From the NCBI GenBank assembly GCA_018902755.1, contig JAHIQI010000069.1:124001-188000 (forward strand): a DNA stretch of 64,000 bases, read 5' to 3'. The DNA comes from Pseudomonadota bacterium. GTDB lineage: Bacteria > Desulfobacterota > Desulfarculia > Desulfarculales > Desulfarculaceae. The position numbers and the translations under genes are program-made. The notes beneath the pieces are model-generated. The model was given only the letters and a program-made list of their open reading frames with translations, did not search any database and was not told the DNA's origin. Position 1 is the stretch's first letter. Every line of letters starts with the position of its first letter. This document shows positions 1-8,246 of the stretch, in pieces.

Positions 1-1
1 T

Positions 2-61
2 GAAATCACCGAAGCCCGTCTATATCCGGCGGACTACTTCACCGTCAAGGACTGGCGATAG
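2..61 (+). CDS. C-terminal end of an unidentified protein (partial)
   Basis: An open frame enters from the left edge and ends at a TAG at 59-61, giving the last 19 residues (ending YFTVKDWR). Nothing in so short a tail identifies a family. It lies 40 bp before the glycosyltransferase gene on the same strand, so the two may be co-transcribed. The gene body lies outside the window. Confidence 0.4.
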   Translation, partial: EITEARLYPADYFTVKDWR

Positions 62-101
62 CTCCCCAGAGGCCCGCGCTTCAAGCACCCTTAGGCAAGG
101 C

Positions 102-1757
102 ATGGACGTGACCCAGAGTGGAGAAAAAAGTGAAGCCCCATCAACGCCCCGCGAGGCGGGAAAGTCGTTGCGGCGTTGGGATTGGCTGGTGGCGGCAGGC
201 GTGGCTTTGGTCATGTTTTTGGCAGGCGTTTGGTTCATGGTCCCCGGTGTTTGCGGCACCTACCACGATGACGCCATTTATGTGTGCACCGCCAAGTCCC
301 TGGCCGAAGGGCAAGGCTACCGGCTGATTAACCTTCCCGGCTCTCCGCCGCAGGCTAAGTATCCCATTATATATCCGGCCTTGCTGGCCATGGTTTGGAA
401 GCTGGGGCCGTCTTCCCCCGATAATATCTCCGTAATGCAGGTTATAAACATCCTGTTGAGTTCTTTGGCGTTGGGCTTTGGCTATTTGTATTTGTTGTCT
501 TGCAAATACTGCGGCCGCTTGGCCGCGGCGTTGATTATGGCCATATGCGCCACCTCGTACCATTTCCTGCAATTTGCCACATTGACCCTGTCCGAGCCGC
601 TATTTTTACTTACCGCGGTGCTGGCCCTGTGGGCTTTGGAAAGCGGGGATACTCATACTTCCGAGAATTGGCTCCTTGGCTTTTTGTTAGGGTTGCTGCT
701 GGCGGTCCCTTTCCTGGTCAGGAGCATGGGCATAGTCTTGGTCGTGGCGGGCCTGTTATACCTGTGGCGGCAAAAACGCAGAGTGTTGCCGGTCTTGCTG
801 GGAACCTTGGCCGGAGTGCTGCCCTGGATCGCCTGGATGGCTTGGAACTTTTTGGAGGTCAACAGGGACCCAAGCGCCGTCTACTACACCGGCTATATAA
901 AGTGGTACCTGTCCATGGGCCTGCCTTCGCTGCTCAAGGTGGCGATTTACAATCTCTGGTATCTGTTGCTGTCCCTGCCTCTGGCGGCTATTCCCGGGGT
1001 GGCGGCGGCTGTCGGTGGGGGAATTTTGATCGCCGTAGCCTGCGTGGTGGGGGTAGTTTTCATCGTTGGCACGTTGACGATATATACAAAATGGCGCTTG
1101 TTGGCCCTGTTCAACCTGCTTTATCTGGCCTTGGTCGTGGTATGGGCCTGGCCCCCCTTTCGGTTCGTTGTTGCCGTCATGCCCTTGCTGTTGGTGGTCA
1201 TCCCCGTAGGCTGGCGAAACCTAGCCAAACGTTTTGCGGGCATAAAACTCCTGACCTGGACCCAGGTCGTCGTCGTGCTGGCTCTGGTCGGGTTCAATCT
1301 GGCGGCGTCTTCCAGGCTGCACGCCTTGCGCGTAGCCACCGGTTATCCGCACACGAGCCAAAAATCCATGCTGGTGGTCTGGTCCTCTTATCAGGCATTG
1401 TTCGCCTGGGTGAAAGAAAACACCGCACCCGCCAGCGTACTGATAACCGGCCTGGACTCCATGCTCTACCTCTACACCGGGCGAAAGAGCATGCGGGCCT
1501 TTGTGGCGGAACCGGCCAAGCTTTTTTATGGTGGGGTGGGAGATCCTCTGGGTGGAACCCCTGCCTTGAAAAAGCTCATGTACGAGTATCGTCCGCAATA
1601 CTTGGTGGATGTGCCCATGCCGGGGTTTTCCGAAGCAAACTCCCTGCGGGACAACATCGCTGAAGTGCTGCAAAAATCTCCCGGGTTCCTGGGGAAAGTG
1701 TACGCCGGCCGGGACAAACGGTTCGCGGTTTACCGAATCAACTATATAGACAATTAG
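102..1757 (+). CDS. Polytopic membrane glycosyltransferase, GT39/PMT (ArnT-like) family
   Basis: A 551-residue protein with a basic N-terminal tail, a first membrane segment at about residues 29-47 and many further hydrophobic segments to about residue 400. A soluble C-terminal part of about 140 residues follows. The first extracytoplasmic loop carries the acidic pair D56-D57 (YHDDAIYV) and then AEGQGYRL and KYPIIYPALLA. This pattern is typical of lipid-linked-sugar glycosyltransferases of the ArnT/PMT type. Such enzymes move a sugar from a polyprenyl carrier to a lipid or protein on the outer face of the inner membrane. The acceptor cannot be told from sequence. The ATG start has only a weak AGG upstream. 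Confidence 0.82.
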   Translation: MDVTQSGEKSEAPSTPREAGKSLRRWDWLVAAGVALVMFLAGVWFMVPGVCGTYHDDAIYVCTAKSLAEGQGYRLINLPGSPPQAKYPIIYPALLAMVWKLGPSSPDNISVMQVINILLSSLALGFGYLYLLSCKYCGRLAAALIMAICATSYHFLQFATLTLSEPLFLLTAVLALWALESGDTHTSENWLLGFLLGLLLAVPFLVRSMGIVLVVAGLLYLWRQKRRVLPVLLGTLAGVLPWIAWMAWNFLEVNRDPSAVYYTGYIKWYLSMGLPSLLKVAIYNLWYLLLSLPLAAIPGVAAAVGGGILIAVACVVGVVFIVGTLTIYTKWRLLALFNLLYLALVVVWAWPPFRFVVAVMPLLLVVIPVGWRNLAKRFAGIKLLTWTQVVVVLALVGFNLAASSRLHALRVATGYPHTSQKSMLVVWSSYQALFAWVKENTAPASVLITGLDSMLYLYTGRKSMRAFVAEPAKLFYGGVGDPLGGTPALKKLMYEYRPQYLVDVPMPGFSEANSLRDNIAEVLQKSPGFLGKVYAGRDKRFAVYRINYIDN

Positions 1758-1785
1758 GCATCACGCCAAAAGACGCCTGCACATC

Positions 1786-2802
1786 TCACGTTTTTCTTAG
1801 ATTGCGGTGGGCGGGGATGTAGTCTTTCAGCTCAAAGGGCGTCATCACGCTGCTGATGGTCTCCCCGCGCTGCTCGATGTTGCTTTCCCGCACTGTGCCG
1901 ATGGCGCCCGAGGCCAGGCGTAGATGCTCCACCCTGAGCGGGTTTATACCCATTATGCGGGCACAGGTGGCGTCCACTGCGGGCAGGTTTTTGCCAATTA
2001 CGATGATCCCTGCCTGCTTTGGCGTGCCCATGATGGGGCCATCGCCCTCCATGCCCACGATGCCGTCCACGATGGCCAGCTGCGGTGGGAAGGTAGCGCT
2101 GATGTCCAGGATGGATTGGGATAACCCGGCGTGGTGTAGCACGTTCTTGGGCCAGCCGTATACGTTTCCGGGCATGATGCCGAAAAGATTTTTCATGGAA
2201 AGAGTTACCCCGGCCCAATGATGGGTTTTCATTTTGGCCAGGGAAACCACCATGTCCACTTTTTGCAACGTGGCGGGAAAGCTCAAGTGGGACAGGGTGC
2301 TGAATCCCCCTTGATTGGCTACGGTGAAGACCTCGTCCCGATTTAGGTCCACAAAGGGTAGTTTGCGCACATCGATAATCGCGCTGAGTCCGCTCTGATC
2401 TAGGGTGCGAATGGTATCGGTGCAGTGGCCGGGCCCTTCTCCCACCATCACCTTTAGGGCCCCCATGCGCCAGAAAGCCTCAGCCGTGGCCCAAACCACC
2501 GCCGGGTGAGTGCAGACGTGGACCGTATTGGGGGAACTCTCCACCAGGTTGGGCTTTAGCAATATGCTTTTGCCGGCGGTCTGCTTAGGGCCAATGCCAA
2601 GCTCGCGCAGGCCCGCGTCGATGATCCCTCCCAGTTCGGCCTCGTAGCTATTGGCCCGGCCGATGAAAACCTCGGCCGGTCCCTCCCAGGTGCGGGCCAA
2701 GCGCCACGCGGCGAATCCAACGCCGGATAAGGCTACGCCTCCTCCCAGCGAAAGGGCTAGGAATTCGCGGCGGGATAGTTTGCGTTCCTGTTTTCGCCTC
2801 AT
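1786..2802 (-). CDS. DUF362 domain protein with Tat signal
   Basis: A 338-residue protein whose N-terminus has a twin-arginine motif (SRREFLAL, R11-R12) followed by a hydrophobic stretch, so export as a folded protein is expected. The rest matches the DUF362 family: a KPNLVE segment near residue 83, HTHPAVVWA, KMKTHHWAGVTLSMKN and DGIVGMEGDGP. DUF362 proteins are common in anaerobes, and some members carry 4Fe-4S clusters. I see no ferredoxin-type cysteine motif here, so a redox role is not supported. Its start codon overlaps the stop of the upstream terpene-cyclase-like gene by 4 bp (ATGA), which suggests translational coupling. Confidence 0.85.
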   Translation of the reverse strand: MRRKQERKLSRREFLALSLGGGVALSGVGFAAWRLARTWEGPAEVFIGRANSYEAELGGIIDAGLRELGIGPKQTAGKSILLKPNLVESSPNTVHVCTHPAVVWATAEAFWRMGALKVMVGEGPGHCTDTIRTLDQSGLSAIIDVRKLPFVDLNRDEVFTVANQGGFSTLSHLSFPATLQKVDMVVSLAKMKTHHWAGVTLSMKNLFGIMPGNVYGWPKNVLHHAGLSQSILDISATFPPQLAIVDGIVGMEGDGPIMGTPKQAGIIVIGKNLPAVDATCARIMGINPLRVEHLRLASGAIGTVRESNIEQRGETISSVMTPFELKDYIPAHRNLRKT

Positions 2803-3707
2803 ATAGCGCCCCTGTTCATCTTTTTGACAAGCCCCATAATCCCCTCAGGCGCGTTGAGGGCTACCAGGAGCTGGCCCAGTGCGGAGGTGTCGTAAGACCC
2901 CAGCCTGGCCTGCCTGTCCAATATCCTGTTTACTTTCTGGTCAATCCCGCCGATGGGCACCCCCCAGGCAGCCAGGCCCAAGCGGCCCCAGGAAAAGGTC
3001 TGCGGAGTCAGGCATTGATTAAACTCGGGCAACAGGTAATCGAGACCACTTTGTATGTCGTCGCGGGAGACCATACCCTGCAAGGCGGCCAGGGCCATGC
3101 CAGTTGCATCAGGCATAGGATCAAGCTCAGCCCCGAACACCACGGTGTTGCCGTAGTTCCATCCCCCGTGGTCCAGCCTGCGGTCCATTAGCATCCGCAC
3201 GGCCTCGGACACCCGGGGATGATCGGCATGCCCGTTCGCTTGCAAGGCCAAAACAGCCATGGCTGTGGGCTCGACCCAAGAGTGGCTGCCAGCCGCCCAG
3301 GGCCAGCCCCTTAATGCAGTGTTGTGTTTAATAACACCTTTTGGGTCTGGCTGGGGATGGTGCCCGGTATTCAGTAATAAAAAGGCGGCTGCTTTGGACC
3401 GGGGCTGAGCAAATTCTTCGGGGCCAAGCCAGGCCAGCATTGCCAACGCGGTGGGCCACCATGACGCTGGATGGTCTCTGCTCAAAGGCACCGCGCCGTT
3501 AGACTCCTGGCAATTCACCAAATATTGTCTCGCCGGACGCAATGCTGCCCCTGCCGACCCATTTGAGGCCAATGCCAAAACCGCCCATGCGGTGGAGTCA
3601 GGCCGTGGCGCTTCCCCCGGCAACGAGGAATACCCATCAGAAGCAACAGCACGAGATATTATCTGATTTCGTAAGCTTACAGACAGGGGGGCAAGTGTCT
3701 TTTCCAT
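2799..3707 (-). CDS. Prenyltransferase/squalene-oxidase repeat protein (terpene-cyclase-like)
   Basis: A 302-residue protein built of alpha/alpha-barrel repeats of the squalene-hopene cyclase / prenyltransferase type. Recognisable repeat pieces include STAWAVLALASNG, EPTAMAVLALQANG and DATGMALAALQG, together with GGWNYG. Full squalene-hopene cyclases have about 630 residues and two domains, so this is a single-domain relative. I see no canonical DXDDT protonation motif. No signal peptide is evident although its partner is Tat-exported. It is the first gene of a two-gene operon with the DUF362 protein. Its function is unknown; a lyase, cyclase or binding role is all the fold allows. Confidence 0.75.
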   Translation of the reverse strand: MEKTLAPLSVSLRNQIISRAVASDGYSSLPGEAPRPDSTAWAVLALASNGSAGAALRPARQYLVNCQESNGAVPLSRDHPASWWPTALAMLAWLGPEEFAQPRSKAAAFLLLNTGHHPQPDPKGVIKHNTALRGWPWAAGSHSWVEPTAMAVLALQANGHADHPRVSEAVRMLMDRRLDHGGWNYGNTVVFGAELDPMPDATGMALAALQGMVSRDDIQSGLDYLLPEFNQCLTPQTFSWGRLGLAAWGVPIGGIDQKVNRILDRQARLGSYDTSALGQLLVALNAPEGIMGLVKKMNRGAI

Positions 3708-4215
3708 TGGTCAATTTTTTGGGCAAAGGTTTGGCTGGGTGCCGGTTAATCTGTTTGGGTTTTCATGGTCTTTAATAAGAATTATACGGTATACGCCGCG
3801 CTATTGCTTTTTAACCTTGGGCACCCTCAACCCTTACGAGCCTTTCAGTCGATCAACATTCGGGGACGCCGTGAACCATCAGGTAAGGTGTTTTTTCTTA
3901 AAAAACCCACTAATGCCGCGTATTTCCTAGCTTCAAGCATGGTAATCCCTTTTTGTTACTCGGGTCAACCTCGCATCGGCCTAAGATGGTGTCCAGTATT
4001 TTCCCGCCAAAAATAATACCTACAAATTCAACATTAAATCTCTACCCGGGTCAGGGCAGTGAAGGTTGTCGGCTATCTTTTCATATCAGGTAGCTACTTC
4101 GGAATAAACAGAGCCAATCCAAGTATCACCAATACGTTCTGAGAAAACTTGAAAATGCGTCCCAGCATGTAATATTTGAAAGCTGGAGCAATATATACCC
4201 ATAAAGGATAATTGT
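3708..4215. other. 508-bp intergenic region, no gene recognised
   Basis: The region is more AT-rich than its flanks. The few short open frames on either strand have no ribosome-binding site and resemble no known family. A stretch near 3985-4005 (GTGTCCAGTATTTTCCCGCC) looks somewhat like an insertion-sequence terminus, but no matching inverted partner is visible. It separates the divergently transcribed terpene-cyclase operon and the TAXI gene, so promoters for both should lie here. Confidence 0.5.
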
Positions 4216-5202
4216 ATGTATCGGTTTCCAGCATTGAACATCCGTTCTTTGTCATTTATGAAGTGCAAATTTTGTCATTTATGGAGTGCAGACAGGCTGG
4301 TTATGGGAACCGGGCTGCCGGGGGGCAATTACAACAAGTTCGGCCAGTTGCTGGCCGATGCGGTCAACAAATACAGCGCCCAAACCGGCTTCCGCATTAA
4401 ACCCCGCCCCACCGACGGCTCGATCAGCAATCTCAATGGACTGCGAGACGGTCGATTTCAGTTGGGCATCACCCAGGCGGATGCGGAATACATGGCCTGG
4501 AACGGCAAAGGACACTGGGAAAAAAACGGCAAGTTCAAAAGCCTGCGCACCGTATATGAGCTTTACACCGAAGCGGTGACCTGCGTGGCCACCGTGGAGT
4601 CGGGCATAAAAACCTGCGCCGACTTCCGCGGAAAGCGGGTGGCCTTGGGCACCGAAGGCTCGGGCACCCATATCAACGCCTTACAGGCCTTGGCTACCTG
4701 TTGGCTCAAAACCTCGGACCTGGCCCAAGCCCTGTCCATCAACCCGCCCCAAGCCGCTAAACTCATGACCCAGGGCAAACTGGACGCTTTCTTCTTGACC
4801 GTGGGCCACCCCAACAACCAATTGCGCAAGTTCATCGCCAGTTATGGCCGCGCCAACATGGTGCCTTTCGCCCCAACCAAGGCAATGACCGCTGAGGCGC
4901 CCTATTATCAAAAGTACTTCATCTGGACCAGCGATTATCCTGGCCTGCGCAACTCAGGGATGAAGGTTGAGACTTGCGGGATACCGAGTTTCTTGGTCAC
5001 CACCGACAAGGTGCCGGCCAAGACCATTTACGAAATCAGCAGAATCTTCCTTAGCCAGTTGGAGTATTTCAAAAAAAATATGGCCCCCATGCGCGAGGTC
5101 GAGCCGCCTGAACGCCAGAGCAGCCGGGACTTGAACTGGGGGATCAGCGCCCCGTTCCACGACGGGATGAAGCAACTCCTCAAGGAGAGAGGGATCAAGT
5201 AA
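4216..5202 (+). CDS. TAXI-family TRAP transporter solute-binding protein, no signal peptide
   Basis: From residue 26 on this matches mature TAXI solute-binding subunits: DRLVMGTGLPGGNYNKFGQ, then AVNKYSAQTGF, GITQADAEYMAW and GKRVALGTEGSGTHINALQ. These proteins capture a substrate in the periplasm for a TRAP transporter. The N-terminus is odd. Family members normally start with a 20-30 residue secretion signal, but here the first 25 residues are not signal-like (MYRFPALNIRSLSFMKCKFC) and are partly made by a 23-bp tandem repeat. An internal ATG at 4303 would give only the mature domain. No TRAP membrane subunits are nearby. It may be a broken gene or a cytoplasmic relic. The start is uncertain. 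Confidence 0.75.
   Translation: MYRFPALNIRSLSFMKCKFCHLWSADRLVMGTGLPGGNYNKFGQLLADAVNKYSAQTGFRIKPRPTDGSISNLNGLRDGRFQLGITQADAEYMAWNGKGHWEKNGKFKSLRTVYELYTEAVTCVATVESGIKTCADFRGKRVALGTEGSGTHINALQALATCWLKTSDLAQALSINPPQAAKLMTQGKLDAFFLTVGHPNNQLRKFIASYGRANMVPFAPTKAMTAEAPYYQKYFIWTSDYPGLRNSGMKVETCGIPSFLVTTDKVPAKTIYEISRIFLSQLEYFKKNMAPMREVEPPERQSSRDLNWGISAPFHDGMKQLLKERGIK
4248..4290. repeat. Tandem 20-bp repeat with 23-bp period at the TAXI gene start
   Basis: Positions 4248-4267 and 4271-4290 are identical except for one base (tttgtcatttatgRagtgca). The 23-bp period is not a multiple of three, so the duplication shifted the reading frame at exactly the place where the signal peptide should be encoded. 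Confidence 0.85.
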
Positions 5203-5286
5203 AAGCCGGCGGAACTTTTGAGCCTCAACGGGGTATAACGCTCTCTGCGGTCCAGCAGCCTTGTAATCCAAGGGAATAAATTTTAA

Positions 5287-5325
5287 CGCCGCCCGAGGCC
5301 TATACGGTCCCGGGCGGCGCTTTGT
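5287..5325 (+). terminator. Candidate terminator after the TAXI gene
   Basis: A perfect 9-bp stem (CGCCGCCCG at 5287-5295 with CGGGCGGCG at 5311-5319) has a 15-nt loop and is followed by CTTTG. The T-run is short, so termination may be inefficient. Confidence 0.45.
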
Positions 5326-5428
5326 GCGCCATAATCCGGAGTGAAACAACTTTCGAAGAGCCCCCGCCCAAGCCGGCGGGGGTGCGACGCCAACCCTGAC
5401 GCCCCCCCGGGCCGGAGGAGAAGACGCC

Positions 5429-6325
5429 GTGGGCAAGCGCATCATGCTGTTCGTTCTGGTGAATTTCGCGGTTCTGCTGACCCTGCTAATCATAACCCGC
5501 CTGCTGGGGGTGGACCGTTTCTTGGCCCAGTCGGGCATCAACTACGGCGCCCTGCTTGTTTTCGCCCTGGTCATCGGCTTTGGGGGCTCGCTGATCTCCC
5601 TGGCCATGAGCCGCAACATCGCGCGCTGGTCCATGAAGGTGGAGCTCATAGACCCCCGCGCCGCCGGTGGCCAGGAGCGCTGGCTGGTGGAGACGGTGCA
5701 TCACCTGGCCCGCTCGGCCGGCCTGGAGAAGATGCCCCAGGTGGGTATCTACCCCAGCCCGGAGGTCAACGCCTTCGCCACCGGCCCCACCCGCTCCAGT
5801 TCCCTGGTGGCGGTATCGGCCGGGCTGCTTGAGCGCCTGGACCAGCAGGCCGTAACCGGGGTGTTGGCCCACGAGGTTAGCCATGTGGCCAACGGCGACA
5901 TGGTGACCATGACCCTGCTGCAGGGGGTGGTCAACACCTTCGTGGTGTTCCTTTCCCGGGCGGCGGCTTTTGCCGCGGCCCAGGTCAGCCGGAGCGACGA
6001 GGAGGAGGGCGGCGGCTTCTCCTACATGACCTACATCCTGGTGAGCATCGTCATGGAGATCTTCCTGGCCGTGCTGGGCACCTTGGTGGTGATGGCCTTT
6101 TCGCGCCACCGCGAGTTCGCCGCCGACGCCGGGGGCGCGGCTCTGGGCGGGCGCGGGGCCATGATCCACGCCCTGGAGAGCCTGGGGGCAACCAAGGAGC
6201 TGGTAGAGACCTCGGACAAGGCAGTGGCCACCCTTAAGATCGCGGGGGGCCATTCGCTCATGCGCCTGTTCGCCTCCCACCCACCTTTGGAAGACCGCAT
6301 CGCACGTCTGCACGGCCGGGCCTAG
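5429..6325 (+). CDS. htpX: HtpX-type M48 membrane metalloprotease
   Basis: A 298-residue membrane zinc protease. Two N-terminal hydrophobic segments (about residues 5-25 and 35-55) precede the HEXXH site H148-E-V-S-H152 in AHEVSHVANGD. Two more hydrophobic stretches follow (about 160-180 and 200-225), then the downstream ligand region RHREFAADAGGA. HtpX degrades damaged or misassembled inner-membrane proteins, overlapping with FtsH, which is also in this window (34119). Length and layout are normal. The GTG start is chosen because GGAGGAG lies 9 bp upstream. The last 33 codons and about 390 bp beyond the stop are duplicated near 10138-10632. Confidence 0.95.
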   Translation: MGKRIMLFVLVNFAVLLTLLIITRLLGVDRFLAQSGINYGALLVFALVIGFGGSLISLAMSRNIARWSMKVELIDPRAAGGQERWLVETVHHLARSAGLEKMPQVGIYPSPEVNAFATGPTRSSSLVAVSAGLLERLDQQAVTGVLAHEVSHVANGDMVTMTLLQGVVNTFVVFLSRAAAFAAAQVSRSDEEEGGGFSYMTYILVSIVMEIFLAVLGTLVVMAFSRHREFAADAGGAALGGRGAMIHALESLGATKELVETSDKAVATLKIAGGHSLMRLFASHPPLEDRIARLHGRA

Positions 6326-6717
6326 CGGTCCGGAAACAACAGGTTTGAATAGGGGAGCCGGACCCGGGCGGGTCCGGCTCTGGCCACCGTGGGGTCGCAT
6401 TTTCGTCAAGGCCCGGACCTTTCCCGGCGGCGCTACTCGCCGGAATTCAAAACCGCGGCGTTTTCAGCAGGCACAAGGGCTGGTGGGCGCTAAGCCGGCA
6501 GGGCAGGGGGGCGTGGGGTAGCCGATTGACCGGGGTCGGTGAGGTGGATTATTATATAAAAATACTGGAGATTGCGACTATCACCGGGGTCTGAGCGAGA
6601 AATTGCTTTGATCGGTAGGCAATGAAGCCCTTGGAGCCCATCCGGTGAAAGAGCGAATGGCACCGGGAGCGTTAAAAAGCCCAAAAAGAGGAGAGACGCG
6701 GCGGCTGCCGCATAATC
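6228..6717 (+). repeat. Direct repeat copy A: htpX 3' end plus downstream noncoding DNA
   Basis: This roughly 490-bp stretch is matched in the same orientation by 10138-10632. It covers the last 33 codons of htpX and then noncoding DNA up to GGCTGCCGCATAAT. By eye the copies differ at somewhat under one base in five, many differences being C/T or G/A changes. The best conserved noncoding block is about 6523-6577, around an AT-rich stretch (tatataaaaatactggaga). Between the copies lie a GMC oxidoreductase, a MASE3 kinase and IS3 debris. Confidence 0.88.
6355..6380 (+). terminator. GC-rich hairpin after htpX, conserved in both repeat copies
   Basis: GAGCCGGACCC at 6355-6365 pairs perfectly with GGGTCCGGCTC at 6370-6380 around a GGGC loop, about 30 bp after the htpX stop. 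The second copy (near 10270) keeps the stem, with one G-U pair. No T-run follows, so this could be a Rho-type or mRNA 3'-end stabilising hairpin rather than a strict intrinsic terminator. Confidence 0.55.
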
Positions 6718-6864
6718 TGAACTTAACTGCTCTCGCCCAACCATTCCTCCTTTTTCCCAACAATACGATCGAAGAGACGAATTTTATACCCTACGACTGC
6801 GGCACTATTTAGGTTAAAATTTAGATAGTTGGCTAAGCGATATCCCTCTAAATCAAGTGAAGTT

Positions 6865-8169
6865 ATGGGGAGCTTCCAAAAAACGGTTGACGTGGTGGTC
6901 GCGGGATCCGGACCAGGCGGAGCAACTATTGCCCGGGGTTTGGCGCTTGCCGGTAAAAAGGTCCTCGTGCTGGAAAAGGGTCGCTGGCACAAATGGTTAG
7001 GCAACCACCTTGCCGCCTTGGGATACGTCGATCGGGCTGGCATGAGGCGCACCGTGGAAGGACTCAACTTGGTTCGCGGCCAGACTGCCGGAGGATCAAC
7101 TATATTGTATTGCGGCGCGGCCACCGAACCGCCTGATTGGTTCAAAACCGATTACGGCATCAAACTGGGCGATTATTTACAGGAGACTATCGAACAGTTG
7201 AATCTCGTTCCACTGCCCGACGAGGTAGCGGGAACAGCAAGCCTGCGCCTGCTTGCGGCCGGTGACGAGTTAGGGCATGGGTTTCAAAAGTTCCGCAAAT
7301 TCATAGATCCTCTTAAATGCCGGTCGCGTTGCGGCGGCACCTGTATGCTGGGCTGTCAATACCAGGCCAAGTGGAGCGCCCGTAACTATCTGACTGACAT
7401 GATTGAGGCCGGCGGAGAGTTGATCACCCGGGCGGAGGTTGATCGGGTAACGGTCCAGGATGGGGTGGCCACTGGCGTGACAGCAAAAACCGCTAGGGGA
7501 GATTTAGAGGTCAAGGCGGAAACAGTGATAATCTCTGCCGGTGGTCTTGGCACCCCATTTATTTTGCAAAAGTCCGGCATAGTAGAAGCTGGCCAAGGAA
7601 TGTGCATCGACCCCCTGGTGTTTATTACCGGGGTGTCAAAGCATCCCGGCACCTGTCTGGGTCCCCCTATGAGCGTGGGTACCTACCAATACATGGATGA
7701 AGGGTTCATCCTCAGCGATATTATCGACCCATGGGGTCTTTGGCCTATCATGGTCATTCAGGAGAACCCCGCAATGCTACTCAACTTCCTGTCCTACCGT
7801 CGCCAATTAGGTCTAATGGTCAAAGTAACCGATGAACGCAAAGGCAGCATAAGTGTAAAAGGCCCCATATCCAAGCCCCTCACGGATCAAGATCGTGCCC
7901 GGCTTGATCGCGGTGTGAAAATTTGCAAAGAAATCCTAATAAAGGCCGGATGCCGCCCTAACTCAATCATGGTGGGTAAAGTACGCGGAGCTCATCCCAT
8001 GAGTACCGCGCCAATCGGTCTGGTGGTGGATCAAAACCTACAGACCCGCATCCCAAACCTGTACGTGTCAGACGCCTCCGTAATCCCCAGGTCGCTAGGC
8101 CGTCCGGTGGTGCTAACCTTGATATGCTTGGCCAAGCGTCTCACCTCTCACCTATTGCGCAATCATTAA
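6865..8169 (+). CDS. GMC-type FAD-dependent oxidoreductase
   Basis: A 434-residue flavoprotein. The dinucleotide-binding motif GSGPGGATIARG begins near residue 14 and ends in the strand VLVLEKG. The middle has the GMC-like RGQTAGGSTILYCGAATEPP. The C-terminus has the family signature HPMSTAPIGLVVDQNLQT followed by NLYVSDASVIP. A cysteine cluster (CRSRCGGTCMLGC, about residues 152-164) recalls long-chain alcohol oxidase relatives. GMC enzymes oxidise alcohols or related substrates with FAD; the substrate here is unknown. An upstream TTG at 6829 is in frame but has no ribosome-binding site, so the ATG at 6865 is preferred. The gene is less GC-rich than htpX and lies between the two htpX-tail repeats. 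Confidence 0.85.
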   Translation: MGSFQKTVDVVVAGSGPGGATIARGLALAGKKVLVLEKGRWHKWLGNHLAALGYVDRAGMRRTVEGLNLVRGQTAGGSTILYCGAATEPPDWFKTDYGIKLGDYLQETIEQLNLVPLPDEVAGTASLRLLAAGDELGHGFQKFRKFIDPLKCRSRCGGTCMLGCQYQAKWSARNYLTDMIEAGGELITRAEVDRVTVQDGVATGVTAKTARGDLEVKAETVIISAGGLGTPFILQKSGIVEAGQGMCIDPLVFITGVSKHPGTCLGPPMSVGTYQYMDEGFILSDIIDPWGLWPIMVIQENPAMLLNFLSYRRQLGLMVKVTDERKGSISVKGPISKPLTDQDRARLDRGVKICKEILIKAGCRPNSIMVGKVRGAHPMSTAPIGLVVDQNLQTRIPNLYVSDASVIPRSLGRPVVLTLICLAKRLTSHLLRNH

Positions 8170-8246
8170 GCTGCGCGAGAAGCAAGACCCGTTGCGATAA
8201 TCATCGCGATCAGGGGGTATGGGTTGCGGGGGTTAAGGCGGCGCTG

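Noticed and set aside
500..1663. 387-residue frame inside the membrane glycosyltransferase gene
   Set aside because: The frame-1 product has clear membrane segments and GT39 motifs. This alternative frame has none.
3739..4268. Several 60-83-residue frames in the gap between the terpene-cyclase and TAXI genes
   Set aside because: No ribosome-binding site, no known family, and a composition typical of noncoding DNA.
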